From Streptomyces sp. MH60 (GTDB lineage: Bacteria; Actinomycetota; Actinomycetes; Streptomycetales; Streptomycetaceae): DNA of 64,000 nucleotides. The stretch spans positions 19,261-83,260 of the forward strand of contig NZ_MULI01000016.1 in NCBI RefSeq assembly GCF_002939385.1, written 5' to 3'. The position numbers and the translations under genes are program-made. Below are positions 24,826 through 32,726 of the stretch, in pieces. The stretch's first letter is position 1. Each line of letters begins with the position of its first letter. The notes below the pieces were generated by a model. The model did not search any database, was not told the origin of the DNA, and worked only from the letters and a program-made list of their open reading frames with translations.

Positions 24826-25368
24826 ATGGGCGCTGACGGGGACGACGTGACGGGACAGACGGGGACGAGGACGCCGGGCGCTGTGCACGGCGTGCTCTGG
24901 GGCGCACTCGGGAGCGTGCACAGACGGGTGCGCCGCAGGGTGGACGCCGCGCGGGAGGCCGCGACCACCCGCGGTGACGACTCCGGCATGACCGCGATCG
25001 AGTTCGTGCTGCTCACTCCGGTCCTGTTCTTCATGATCTTCGCGACGGTGCAGTTCGGTCTGTACTTCTTCGCCGACCACGTGGCGCAGGCCGCGGCCCA
25101 GGCGGGCGCGCGCAAGGCCCGCGCGACGGCCGATGCCCAGCCCGGCGCGTGGCGGGGCGAGGCCCAGGACGTGGTCGACAGCTACATCCGCCAACTCGGC
25201 CCGCAACTGGTCCTGTCACCCGACGTGAAGACCGTGCAGCCCGAGCAGAACACCGTCGGAGTGGAGATCACGGCCCGCATCCCCACGGTCTTCCCGGGCC
25301 TGGACCTGACGGTGCACGCACAGTCGATGGGCCCGGTCGAGCGCTTCGTGCAGGAGGGGGGCAACTAG
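24826..25368 (+). CDS. tadE: TadE-like pseudopilin
   Basis: A 180-residue TadE-family protein. After a roughly 50-residue cytoplasmic, Arg-rich N-terminus comes the prepilin-like segment GMTAIEFVLLTPVLFFMIFA with the conserved Glu, then an extracytoplasmic domain beginning FADHVAQAAAQAGARKA. TadE proteins are minor pilins processed by the prepilin peptidase. The ATG at 24826 has no clear RBS; a GTG at 24847 with GGGGAC upstream is an alternative. The next TadE/F-like gene starts directly after the stop. Confidence 0.8.
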   Translation: MGADGDDVTGQTGTRTPGAVHGVLWGALGSVHRRVRRRVDAAREAATTRGDDSGMTAIEFVLLTPVLFFMIFATVQFGLYFFADHVAQAAAQAGARKARATADAQPGAWRGEAQDVVDSYIRQLGPQLVLSPDVKTVQPEQNTVGVEITARIPTVFPGLDLTVHAQSMGPVERFVQEGGN

Positions 25369-25803
25369 ATGGACCTCTCCCGCCTCAGGGGCAGCCGACC
25401 GCGGGGGGACGAGGGTGACCGGGGCCTGTCCACCATCGAGGTGGTCATCCTGGCCCCCGTGATGATCCTCTTCATCCTCGTCCTGGTGGCCTTCGGCCAG
25501 CTGGTCGACGGCCGCGGCGCACTCGACGGCGCCGCCAGGGACGCGGCCCGCGCGGGCTCGATCCAGAAGGACCACGGTACGGCGATCGCGGAGGCGAAGA
25601 AGGCCGCCGAGGCGAACCTCTCGGACGTCTGCTCCGGCCCGGTCTCGGTCGTCCAGAAGAGCGCGGGCTTCGAACCGGACACCCTCTTCACGGTCGAGGT
25701 GAGCTGCGAGGTACGCGGCCTGGCCTCGATCGGCCTGGACATCCCCACCACCCTGTCGGCGACCTTCAGTTCCCCGCTGGACCCGTACCGGAGGACGGCG
25801 TGA
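25369..25803 (+). CDS. TadE/TadF-like pseudopilin
   Basis: A 144-residue protein whose ATG directly follows the preceding TAG. The class IVb-like segment is GLSTIEVVILAPVMILFILV, with Glu after the expected cleavage Gly. The extracytoplasmic part starts LDGAARDAARAGS, the typical TadE/F continuation, and contains a Cys pair (VCSGP and VSCEV). It overlaps the next gene by 4 bp (GTGA). It is probably a minor pilin of the same pilus. Confidence 0.8.
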   Translation: MDLSRLRGSRPRGDEGDRGLSTIEVVILAPVMILFILVLVAFGQLVDGRGALDGAARDAARAGSIQKDHGTAIAEAKKAAEANLSDVCSGPVSVVQKSAGFEPDTLFTVEVSCEVRGLASIGLDIPTTLSATFSSPLDPYRRTA

Positions 25804-26261
25804 GATCTCTGGTACGCGCGTGGCTCGCGGACCGGCGCACCCGGCTGGACGACCGCGGCTCGGGCGCCGGCGCGGTCATCATCTTCGCGCTGGTCTTCCT
25901 GTCCCTCTCGGCCTTCGTCATCGACGGCGGCATGTCCATCTCCAAGCGCGAACGCGCCGCGGACATCGCCGAACAGGCTGCCCGCTACGCCGCCCAGGAC
26001 ATCGACCGCGAGGCCCTCTACGACGACGTGGGCGGCCCCGCCCCCATCAACTACGAGAACTGCAACGCCCGCGTGAAGGCGTTCGCCGCCGAGATGGACA
26101 TGACCGGCGCGGACATCGCCGCGACCCACTGCGTCACGGCCGACGCGGCCCAGGTACAGGTCGAGGTCCAGCTCACCTACTCCCCGGTCTTCACCGGCAT
26201 GTTCTACGGCGGCGACGTGGTGGTCCACGGCCAGGCGGTGGCGGAGAACGAGGTGGGCTGA
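25800..26261 (+). CDS. TadG/TadE-like membrane-anchored pilus protein
   Basis: A 153-residue protein whose GTG overlaps the preceding stop. One N-terminal membrane segment (GAGAVIIFALVFLSLSAFVIDGG) carries the FVIDGG signature of the TadG/putative Flp-pilus family, followed by AADIAEQAARYAAQ and a small domain with two Cys. It lacks the Glu at position 5 and the C-terminal VWA domain of longer TadG proteins. It is the last gene of this part of the tad operon; the T7SS cassette of opposite strand starts after 47 bp. Confidence 0.75.
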   Translation: MRSLVRAWLADRRTRLDDRGSGAGAVIIFALVFLSLSAFVIDGGMSISKRERAADIAEQAARYAAQDIDREALYDDVGGPAPINYENCNARVKAFAAEMDMTGADIAATHCVTADAAQVQVEVQLTYSPVFTGMFYGGDVVVHGQAVAENEVG

Positions 26262-26262
26262 C

Positions 26263-26285
26263 CGGGCGCCATCGGCAGGCGCCGG
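26263..26285 (+). terminator. Weak hairpin after the tad operon
   Basis: GGCGCC at 26265-26270 and 26278-26283 can pair around a 7-nt loop, with flanking CCG/CGG extending the stem across a bulge. It lies directly after the last tad stop codon and before a convergent gene. The stem is short, so confidence is low. Confidence 0.35.
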
Positions 26286-26308
26286 TCCACTGGTGTCCTT
26301 GCCGGTCC

Positions 26309-26614
26309 TCAGCAGAAGTACTTGCGGACCTCCCGCTGAGAGGTCCCCGACTTGCGCCACTGCGCGGCCAGGTGTGAGGCCAGCAGAACGAAATCGTCGT
26401 CGGCGTCCACCGAATGGAACGTCCCGTCCTGGAGATCCAGCCGACGCACCCCGACGGGGCGACCGTCCTCGTCGGCCGGACGGACGGAACCCGACTCTCG
26501 GTCCAACAGGAGATGCAGAACGGCATCGTCGTTGACCTCTGCCCGGAACAGGAATGTGGAGGAGGAGACACCCCGCACGAAGGTCAGGCGCAGAGAGAAG
26601 GCCATCGCCAGCAC
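26309..26614 (-). CDS. Small cytoplasmic protein of cassette C (about 98-101 aa)
   Basis: A small soluble protein I cannot assign. It is beta-rich at first (FSLRLTFVRGVSSSTFLFRAEV), with an acidic middle (DVDADDDFVLLASHLAAQW) and a basic end (EVRKYFC). It lies 15 bp downstream of the WXG100-like gene, as last gene of cassette C. The GTG at 26614 has GGAGG close by; an in-frame ATG at 26605 is the alternative. Size, acidity and position are compatible with an immunity or accessory protein. Confidence 0.55.
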   Translation of the reverse strand: MLAMAFSLRLTFVRGVSSSTFLFRAEVNDDAVLHLLLDRESGSVRPADEDGRPVGVRRLDLQDGTFHSVDADDDFVLLASHLAAQWRKSGTSQREVRKYFC

Positions 26615-26629
26615 CGGCCTCCGAAGGCG

Positions 26630-26971
26630 CTACTTGGCCCCACCGCCACCTTTGCTTCCTTTCCGCTTGTCCTCCGTCTTCACGGCGTCGTTGACCTTCT
26701 TGGTGAGGTCGTCGTCGAGCTTCTTGAACTCGCGGACCACGGCGTCCGACATGCTGGCGAGGGCGTCGATCTGCTGGGTGATGTCCTCGCGGCCGTCCTC
26801 CCAGTTGGACTCGAAGTCGTCGAGCGCGTCGTTGACGCTGCCGTCGCCGATGTCGTCCTTGTAGGACTCGAAGAGCTTCTTGGTGTGGTTCAGCCGCGTC
26901 TTGAGCGACCGCAGCTGGCGACCGTAGTCCTCCAACTCGGTCAACGGGATCGCGAGGTCGCTCTTGCCCAT
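26630..26971 (-). CDS. WXG100-like protein, cassette C
   Basis: A 113-residue helical-hairpin protein. The turn region reads IGDGSV without Trp, and the tryptophan is in DDFESNWEDG about 20 residues later, as in the other two cassettes. The C-terminus is Lys/Gly-rich. AAAGGA precedes the ATG by 9 nt. Unlike cassettes A and B, it lies downstream of the effector and accessory genes instead of leading the operon. Confidence 0.8.
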   Translation of the reverse strand: MGKSDLAIPLTELEDYGRQLRSLKTRLNHTKKLFESYKDDIGDGSVNDALDDFESNWEDGREDITQQIDALASMSDAVVREFKKLDDDLTKKVNDAVKTEDKRKGSKGGGGAK

Positions 26972-26993
26972 GGCCCGATGTCCTTTCTGCGGA

Positions 26994-27599
26994 TCAGACG
27001 AAACGGAACGTACCGGTCACAGCGTCGAAGATGTCGTGGAACGCCTCGGCGAGATCCAGCACCGGGCTGGCTCCGGAGACGAGGACGACCTGGTCGGTGG
27101 TTCCCGGGACGGGGATGTACGTCTGCGTCAGCACCATACGAAGCGTACGACTGTCGCCCTGCGCGACGGGCACGTCTTCCACGCCGTACGTCCGCGCGGC
27201 CGGGCCCACTTCAGGGATGTCGACGGTCGTCACCTTGCGCCAGGCATCGCCCTCGCGGCGCGCGGTGATCGTCCGCAGGCTGCCGGCGATGGCCCGGGGA
27301 TCGGTGGACAGGGCGACCCCCTGCTCGTTCTTGGCGCCGAGGACGGACACGGTGACGGTCGCGGAGAGCGGGACGCCGTCGAAGTTCTCGGCCATGCAGC
27401 CCAGGTAAAGGGCTCCGGAGTCGTGAGCGTCCTTAGCCATCTTTCGGAGCATGGCGGTCAGGTCGGTGCGGTAGGGGGCCAATTCCGGTGTCTCTCGGAC
27501 ACGTTCATCGACCATTGTCCGTACCGTGGCCTCACGCCCCTCCGGGCGTATATCAAATTCCCACCAGGAATCCGGAACTGCCAGCGAGAAGCTGGGCAT
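26994..27599 (-). CDS. T7SS-cassette accessory protein (201 aa)
   Basis: A soluble protein that begins PSFSLAVPDSWWEFDI and ends DLAEAFHDIFDAVTGTFRFV. Both ends match the protein at 10352-11008 in pattern. The middle has an acidic helix region and beta-rich LRTITARREGDAWRKVTTV. AAAGGGAA lies 9 nt upstream of the ATG at 27599, and the WXG100-like gene follows after 22 bp. The repeated presence next to WXG100 genes suggests a role in handling the exported proteins; this is inference. Confidence 0.7.
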   Translation of the reverse strand: MPSFSLAVPDSWWEFDIRPEGREATVRTMVDERVRETPELAPYRTDLTAMLRKMAKDAHDSGALYLGCMAENFDGVPLSATVTVSVLGAKNEQGVALSTDPRAIAGSLRTITARREGDAWRKVTTVDIPEVGPAARTYGVEDVPVAQGDSRTLRMVLTQTYIPVPGTTDQVVLVSGASPVLDLAEAFHDIFDAVTGTFRFV

Positions 27600-27636
27600 C
27601 GATTTACCATTCCCTTTCTGCCCGCTCTGTGAATCA

Positions 27637-28032
27637 TTAATCGAGGGTCATGCCAAGATCTTCTGTCGCGATCGTGACGAGCCTGTTTTCTGGAACCTTC
27701 GGTGGTGAGTAGTTTGCGTCTCGGATGTGCGTGACGAATTGATCGGGCAGGGCGACGTGATGGTGGGAAACGTAATATGACAAGTCTCCGCGCCAGATCC
27801 ATTCGCCGTCAGTGTACAAAGAGCCGATGCCGGTCAAGAGTTGACCATCGGGGTCCAGTACATCTGGCCCCGCACTCATTTCGCTCCAGATCTCAGTACC
27901 GTTCAGCAGGTAGGAGACGATTCCTGCTTCGTCCGTCTCGCCCGAAGGCCGTACTGCGTCTCTGATCGAACCGCTCTCAGGGAGCCCCCATCCAGGGCTG
28001 AGTTCTGAAAAGAAACCTACCGGGCTAATCAT
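27637..28032 (-). CDS. Candidate immunity protein for the cassette C effector (131 aa)
   Basis: A small acidic protein without a signal peptide, starting 25 bp after the effector's stop. GGAG lies 5 nt before the ATG. It is rich in aromatic residues (YTDGEWIWRGDLSYYVSHHH) and noticeably lower in GC than the flanking genes, as expected for horizontally exchanged toxin/immunity pairs. I recognise no immunity family. The call rests on position, size and composition. Confidence 0.5.
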   Translation of the reverse strand: MISPVGFFSELSPGWGLPESGSIRDAVRPSGETDEAGIVSYLLNGTEIWSEMSAGPDVLDPDGQLLTGIGSLYTDGEWIWRGDLSYYVSHHHVALPDQFVTHIRDANYSPPKVPENRLVTIATEDLGMTLD

Positions 28033-28057
28033 GTGGGCTCCATATGTTTACTGAGGC

Positions 28058-29654
28058 TCACGCCATGGGCAGGAAGGTGAGCCATGACCCGTTGTCCTTG
28101 ATTTGCGGGGTGAAGGGGCCGTCTCCAAAGGAGGGAACACCAACTGCGTTGGTCGGGGCCTTGACGGGAACCCCCAAAGAGTTGGCCATGTGCTGGATCG
28201 CTTCGGGCTGAGCCGTCCCGGAATGACAGGTGAGCATTCGGACGGGCTCGCCATTGTAGCCCGGTATGCGATTGATCGTGTCGAGGACGTGGTTGGGATG
28301 CACGTCGTGTCCGCCCGCTCGCTGTCCTGCTCGGTTGACCTGGCCGGCAACCATTCGGCCATCGGTCGTGCCGTGAATGATGACATCCTGGTAGCCGGGC
28401 AGTCGCTCCGCGACATCGAAATTGCGGAGGGTTGCCGGGTCATATCCGATAGCAGTTGCCCCCGGCTTGTGATAGATGGGCATGTCGGACGGCAGGGCGT
28501 CGTCTGCTGGTCGGCCAGGCGGAGCGACGTGGGGTGAGTCTGCTTTCCACCATCGGCTCTTTCCCATCATGCTGAACAGCGAGAAGCGCACGTTTTTCAG
28601 GTTGCGTACGCTGTTGGCGAGGTTCTTCAAACCACCACCGATGCCACCAGGCGCCGGCGCCGAGTGCCTTCAGACCGCCCGCCTTCCACAGCTTGCCTAG
28701 CTTTGCGAGGCTGGTGAAGCCCTTGGTGGCGGGTATGCAGTCCAAGGCGGCCCATAGGAGATCGCCCCAGCCCGCCTCACCTTTGATGACTTTTCTTATC
28801 GTGTCCGCCATCACGACAAGCGCCGCCGCGAAGACCAACCAGCCCAGCGGGCCGCCCACGATCATCACGATGATGCCGACGATCGTCACCACCCACTTGC
28901 ATATGGTGACGATCTCGTCCCAGTGGTCGGAGACCCAGTCGCCGATCTCCTCCCACCAGTGCCGGTTCGGGATGCCGGCGTCGGAGGCCTCCCGGAGCTT
29001 GGTCACCGTCCGGCGAGCGGCCTCCTCGCGCAGCCCCTTCGCCTGACCGGCCAGCCTCTTGGCCGCGTCGAGGGCGCTTTGAGCACCCTCCACGTTCCGC
29101 TCGGCCGCCGCCTGGCGGGCCTTCGCATGCTGAGCGTCGCGGGTGGCGCGGCGGACGTCGGCCTCGTCGGGCTTGGGCACGTCCTTGCCGCCGTTTTTGG
29201 CCGGGTCGTACGAGTCGGTCTTCTCGGTCGCCCTGCGCACCCAGTCCTCGGCACCGGTCAGCGCGGTCTGAGCGGTGCTGAGTTCCTCACGAGCCTTGCG
29301 TCCGTCACGCAGCGCCTTGTCGGCCTTCTCCTGAGCGTCCTGTAGGTCGGGCCAGAAGGTAGCCAGCGCATCGCCCGCCAGGTTGTACGACTTGTTCAGC
29401 TTGCGCAGCTTCTTCGGGGCGTCCTCGAACTCCTCGGCGAACACCTCCGCCGTCTTGCCCGCCCAGGAGAGGATCTCCTCTTCCTTGGCGATGCCCTTGA
29501 GGCCGCGCAGGACGTCGGACACGTCGTCGGCGAAGTCGTGCAGAGTGCCGGCGAGTTTGCGAATGCGGTCCGGATCGCCCGGTGTCGGGTCCTTGTCCAG
29601 GTCGAGTACGTGCCAGTCCGCCGGCCTGTGCGACACCGTGTTCTCCCCGTGCAC
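28058..29654 (-). pseudogene. T7SS polymorphic-toxin-like effector with a one-base frameshift (cassette C)
   Basis: The N-terminal frame (from the GTG at 29654, GGAGG 8 nt upstream; 29636 is also possible) has the T7SS-effector layout: DKDPTPGDPDRI, a helical hairpin, a long coiled coil (about 100-230), then WWEEIGDWVSDHWDE and a hydrophobic segment (about 250-285). It is read to GGLKALGAGA and then goes out of frame into Trp/Arg-rich sequence. Skipping the base at 28649 joins it to the next frame, GGIGGGLKNLANSVRNLKN, which runs to a stop at 28058. The repaired protein has about 531 residues. Its C-terminal domain has VIIHGT (His about 427) and RMLTCHSG (Cys about 476), resembling a clan CD cysteine-peptidase dyad. 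Mutation, sequencing error or programmed shifting cannot be distinguished here. Confidence 0.7.
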
Positions 29655-29713
29655 GTGCGATGCCTCCGCTTAGAACGCGCGTCTGAACTTATCGCACCTG
29701 ATCGGGCTGCCGG

Positions 29714-29920
29714 TCAGACAGTGGTCCTCTTGAGGCTCTGGACGAGGGCGGTGAAAGAGCCGACCGGGACGGTGAGTGTGCCCTGGGAGGGCGCCTTCGA
29801 GTCGCGTATGGCTATGCGGGTGTACAGGTCTGCGATCTCCACGCAGGTATTGCCGTCGCCTCCCTCGGAGTAGGAGGACTTCCGCCAGCGGGGGCGTACG
29901 GTCACGGTCCCGTACCTCAC
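29714..29920 (-). CDS. DUF397 domain protein
   Basis: A 68-residue DUF397 protein with the family hallmarks RWRKSSYSEGGDGNTCVEIA and IAIRDSKAPSQGTL. The GTG start overlaps the stop of the upstream regulator gene (GTGA). DUF397 proteins pair with WhiJ-type regulators in Streptomyces and modulate them; the DNA-binding partner is the coupled upstream gene. The length is normal for the family. Confidence 0.9.
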   Translation of the reverse strand: MRYGTVTVRPRWRKSSYSEGGDGNTCVEIADLYTRIAIRDSKAPSQGTLTVPVGSFTALVQSLKRTTV

Positions 29921-30768
29921 AATTCCTTCGCCAGGTGGTGGATGAAATCACGCGTCCGGTTGGGATCGAGTGACGCCTGCTCCACCTTACGAAACAGCGT
30001 TCGAAAGCGCTCCAGTTGGGACTGGGCGTCCAGGAACGCCGTGCCGTTGGGGGAGTCGCGAAGCACGGTGTCCAGCTGAGCGAGGGGTCCGCCCACATGC
30101 ATCATGGCGGCGCTGGCGCCGGCGAAGTGATCGGTGTCGAACGGGATGACCCGCACCGTGACGTGTTCCCTCTCCGACTCGTCCAGGAGCCTGCGCAACT
30201 GCGCTCGCGACACTCCGCGGTCGCCCACACGGATGCGGAGCGCGGCTTCGTGGACCACGGTCTCGTAGGCCGCGGGAGCCTCGCGCTCGATCACCGCACG
30301 GCGTCTCAGGCGATGCTCCACGCGTGGTCTCAGCTCGCTGTCCGGCAACTCCGGCACCATGTAACCGAAGACCGCGCGTGCGTAGTCGGGCGTCTGTAGC
30401 AGCCCCGGGACATGAGTGATCACGACCTCGTGCAGGAACGTCGCGTGGTGTTCCAACTCGGCGACGTCCAAGAAAACCGGAGGCAGGATTCCGCGGAAGT
30501 CCTCCCACCAGCCCTGAGTGCGATCGGTTGCCATTGCCACCAAGGCGTCGACCAGGGCTTCGTCGGCGCAGGCGTAGTGAGCGGCCAGCCGTCGCACACG
30601 CTCCTCGCTCGCCCCGGCGAAGCCTGCCTCAACCTGGCTCATCTGGGCCGAAGTCGAGCTGATCAGCCCCGCCACCTCGCGCGCTTTGAGCCCGGCGGCC
30701 TCGCGCAACCTGCGCAGTTCGGTACCCAGACGTACCTGCCGCGCCGTTGGCCGACTCCTTGGCGCCAC
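29917..30768 (-). CDS. WhiJ-type XRE-family regulator (DUF5753)
   Basis: A 283-residue protein with an N-terminal helix-turn-helix (about 14-68; LRRLREAAGLKAREVAGLI, STSAQMSQVEAG). A C-terminal DUF5753 region follows (WWEDFRG, ITHVPGLLQTPDYARAV, and a final block with VRVIPFDTDHFAG). GGAGG precedes the GTG at 30768 by 6 nt. The partner DUF397 gene is coupled downstream and an HATPase gene is divergent, the classic triad. In S. coelicolor whiJ (SCO4543) lies in the same region between tad-type genes and mqnC, so orthology is plausible but not proven because many paralogues exist. It is probably autoregulated through the palindrome at 30823-30860. Confidence 0.88.
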   Translation of the reverse strand: MAPRSRPTARQVRLGTELRRLREAAGLKAREVAGLISSTSAQMSQVEAGFAGASEERVRRLAAHYACADEALVDALVAMATDRTQGWWEDFRGILPPVFLDVAELEHHATFLHEVVITHVPGLLQTPDYARAVFGYMVPELPDSELRPRVEHRLRRRAVIEREAPAAYETVVHEAALRIRVGDRGVSRAQLRRLLDESEREHVTVRVIPFDTDHFAGASAAMMHVGGPLAQLDTVLRDSPNGTAFLDAQSQLERFRTLFRKVEQASLDPNRTRDFIHHLAKEL

Positions 30769-30822
30769 GTGCTTCCTCCGGGCCTCAACTCGTCTGTCGC
30801 CGTACCGCTTACGGGGTCAGAT

Positions 30823-30860
30823 TAGAGCAACGGCTTGCGTGGGCAAAAATTTTTGCTCTA
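30823..30860. promoter_or_regulatory. Palindromic operator/promoter of the WhiJ-type triad
   Basis: The AT-rich 14-bp palindrome GCAAAAATTTTTGC (30843-30856) is nested at one end of a longer inverted repeat, TAGAGCAA (30823-30830) with TTGCTCTA (30853-30860). On the minus strand TTGCCC and TAATCT are separated by 16 nt, a usable -35/-10 for the regulator gene that falls inside the repeat. This fits autoregulation by the adjacent DNA-binding protein. Confidence 0.6.
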
Positions 30861-30980
30861 CCGTCGGTGATGCGACGCACACGGAGTGCTGTTGATCTGC
30901 CGGAAGTGCACCGCGCCGTCCTGACCGTGACGGTTGCGGCGATGCCACCTGCCTCCCCCTCTCACCGAACGGAGTCCCCC

Positions 30981-31406
30981 ATGCCCGAATCCGAGCCCGT
31001 CGACCCGGCGGCCCCCTGGGAGTACACCCTCTACATCCCGAACGACCTGCGTGCCGTCACCGTCTGTCGCCGCACCCTGCGCCTGATCCTCACCATGCAC
31101 GGCCTCATCCGCCTTGTGGACACCGCCGAGCTGCTCGCGACCGAGCTGGTCGCCAACGCCGTACGGCACACAAAGGGGCCCGCCGCGCTGCGGGTGCGAT
31201 GGGCGGCTGGGGTGCTGCGAGTCGGGGCGTGGGACGCCGACCCGGGGCCGCCGGAGCCGCCCGGGAACCTGGACGCGCTCACGGAGGCAGAGGAGGGGCG
31301 CGGCCTCGCGCTCGTGCGGGCGTGTGCGGACCTGTGGGGGTGGCAGCCGCTGGCCAGGGGCGGGAACCGGGGCAAGTACGTGTGGTGTGACCTTGTCGCG
31401 GCGTAG
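30981..31406 (+). CDS. HATPase_c_2 (anti-sigma-factor-like) ATP-binding protein
   Basis: A 141-residue RsbW-like ATPase domain protein. The ATG at 30981 follows GGAG by 7 nt. The N box is ELLATELVANAVRHT, followed by LRVGAWDADPGPPEPP (Asp of the G1-like box) and EEGRGLALVRACAD (G2-like box). Such proteins occur beside WhiJ/DUF397 genes in Streptomyces and may act as partner-switching kinases; the partner is unknown. It is divergent from the XRE-type regulator across the palindrome. Confidence 0.85.
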   Translation: MPESEPVDPAAPWEYTLYIPNDLRAVTVCRRTLRLILTMHGLIRLVDTAELLATELVANAVRHTKGPAALRVRWAAGVLRVGAWDADPGPPEPPGNLDALTEAEEGRGLALVRACADLWGWQPLARGGNRGKYVWCDLVAA

Positions 31407-31441
31407 CGGGTCGATCAGGCCGTACAGGAGTGGGAGGCCGC

Positions 31442-31687
31442 GTGCCTAGGAGGATCCGTTACTTCTTCGACAACCCCGTGGCTCTGCAGGTGCGCGAGGA
31501 AGGCCGGGTGGAGGGCCGGATCGAGGAGCGTGCCCGGATGACGCTCCGCATTCTCGAATGGCGGGACATCCCGGTGTGCTTCGCTCTGCGGGAGCGTGTG
31601 CTCGACTGCTGGGACCTCGGCCAGCTCGAAGTGTGGGCGCGGCGTGCGCTGACCGTGGAGCGGGCCGAGGAGCTGTTCAGCGGTTGA
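31442..31687 (+). CDS. Small hypothetical protein (81 aa), possibly a fragment
   Basis: The GTG at 31442 has GGGAGG about 5 nt upstream. The protein is mostly helical with EEGRVEGRIEERARMTLRILEWR and ALTVERAEELF. That pattern resembles the C-terminal tail of longer Streptomyces proteins of the Rpn/YhgA-like nuclease type, so this may be a stand-alone fragment. It ends 11 bp inside the convergent secreted-protein gene. The function is unknown. Confidence 0.5.
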   Translation: MPRRIRYFFDNPVALQVREEGRVEGRIEERARMTLRILEWRDIPVCFALRERVLDCWDLGQLEVWARRALTVERAEELFSG

Positions 31688-32726
31688 TGGACTGGATCTC
31701 CTGGACTTCCATGTCCTGGGTCGTCTCGAAGGTGCCGTCCGGCAGGTCGCCCTGGGCGCCGCCGGTGCCCTCCCAGGAGATCTCCCAGGTGATCGAGGCG
31801 CTCAGCTGGTACGGCTCGCCGTTCGATGCCCGGAGGTAGCGGATGCCGCAGGGTGGGGTCTGGTCGGCCTTGCCCTTCGTGTACGGCGTACCGATGGAGC
31901 CGTCGGCGTTGATCTCGCAGTCGCCGGAGGCGGGGAAGGTCTCGGCGTCGGCCGTGCCGGGCTCCAGGTGGAGGGCGACGGGCTTCGCGGTCGTCTCCGC
32001 CCACAGCCCCGTGTTGGGCAGCTCCGCCCGGACCTTGACCTCCTTGAAGGTGCCCTTGTCCAGCCAGACCCAGGTGGGGAGGTTCACGGTGGACTTGGCG
32101 GCCGGCTTCGCCTCGATCTCGGTGGCGGGGACCTCGACCTTGTCGTAGGCGTACTCCGCGAGGGTCTGCGGAGTCGGTGCATTCGGGTCGTCGGGGATCT
32201 CGCCCGCGTCCTGCCAGAACATGAGCCTGTTGCAGAGGGACGTATCGTCGAGGCCGGCAAGCCGCGGAGCGACTCCGCGCCAGAAGTAGCCCTTCTTGCC
32301 CAGGTTGTAGTCCTTGTAGCCCTTCACCGACGACGGGGTCCCGAAATAGTTGGGCGCGTCCTTGCCGTCCTTGAAGTGATCGGTCCACAACTGCGACCCG
32401 TACCACCCCTGGCGGAGGCTGACGTCACCACCGGCATCGTGCTCCGCGAAGTCCTTGAGTTCCTCAGGAGTGAACACCGGTTCGTACCAGCAGGGCGGCG
32501 GTTCCCAGTTGACGTCGGTTGCGCTCAGGCTTCCCCGTTTGCCGCCCGTCGGGCCACTTACCTGCGTGACCCTGATGCTGGTGCGCTGGGCCGAGGCGGT
32601 CAGTTCCTTGCCCTCGGCCTCGCCTCTCGTGTCGGATCCGCCGAAAGCGTGGGCGGGAGCGGAGTACACCAGGACGGTGGCCAGTGACGCGGCGATCACC
32701 GGCAAGCCCCTGTGCCAGGCCCTCAC
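31677..32726 (-). CDS. Secreted protein, second copy of the pair (349 aa)
   Basis: The GTG at 32726 overlaps the lipoprotein stop as GTGA, the same arrangement as at 13902-14987. A signal peptide (about 1-27, ending APAHAFGG) precedes the mature domain. Shared blocks with the first copy include NWEPPPCWYEP, VKGYKDYNLGKKGYFWRGV, NLPTWVWLDK, CEINADGSIGTPYTKGKAD, TPPCGIRYLRAS and GDLPDGTFET. Identity is highest in the C-terminal third. It differs from copy 1 in lacking a downstream PH-like gene and in an N-terminal region rewritten around AEHDAGGDVSLRQGWYGS. Function unknown. Confidence 0.75.
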   Translation of the reverse strand: MRAWHRGLPVIAASLATVLVYSAPAHAFGGSDTRGEAEGKELTASAQRTSIRVTQVSGPTGGKRGSLSATDVNWEPPPCWYEPVFTPEELKDFAEHDAGGDVSLRQGWYGSQLWTDHFKDGKDAPNYFGTPSSVKGYKDYNLGKKGYFWRGVAPRLAGLDDTSLCNRLMFWQDAGEIPDDPNAPTPQTLAEYAYDKVEVPATEIEAKPAAKSTVNLPTWVWLDKGTFKEVKVRAELPNTGLWAETTAKPVALHLEPGTADAETFPASGDCEINADGSIGTPYTKGKADQTPPCGIRYLRASNGEPYQLSASITWEISWEGTGGAQGDLPDGTFETTQDMEVQEIQSINR

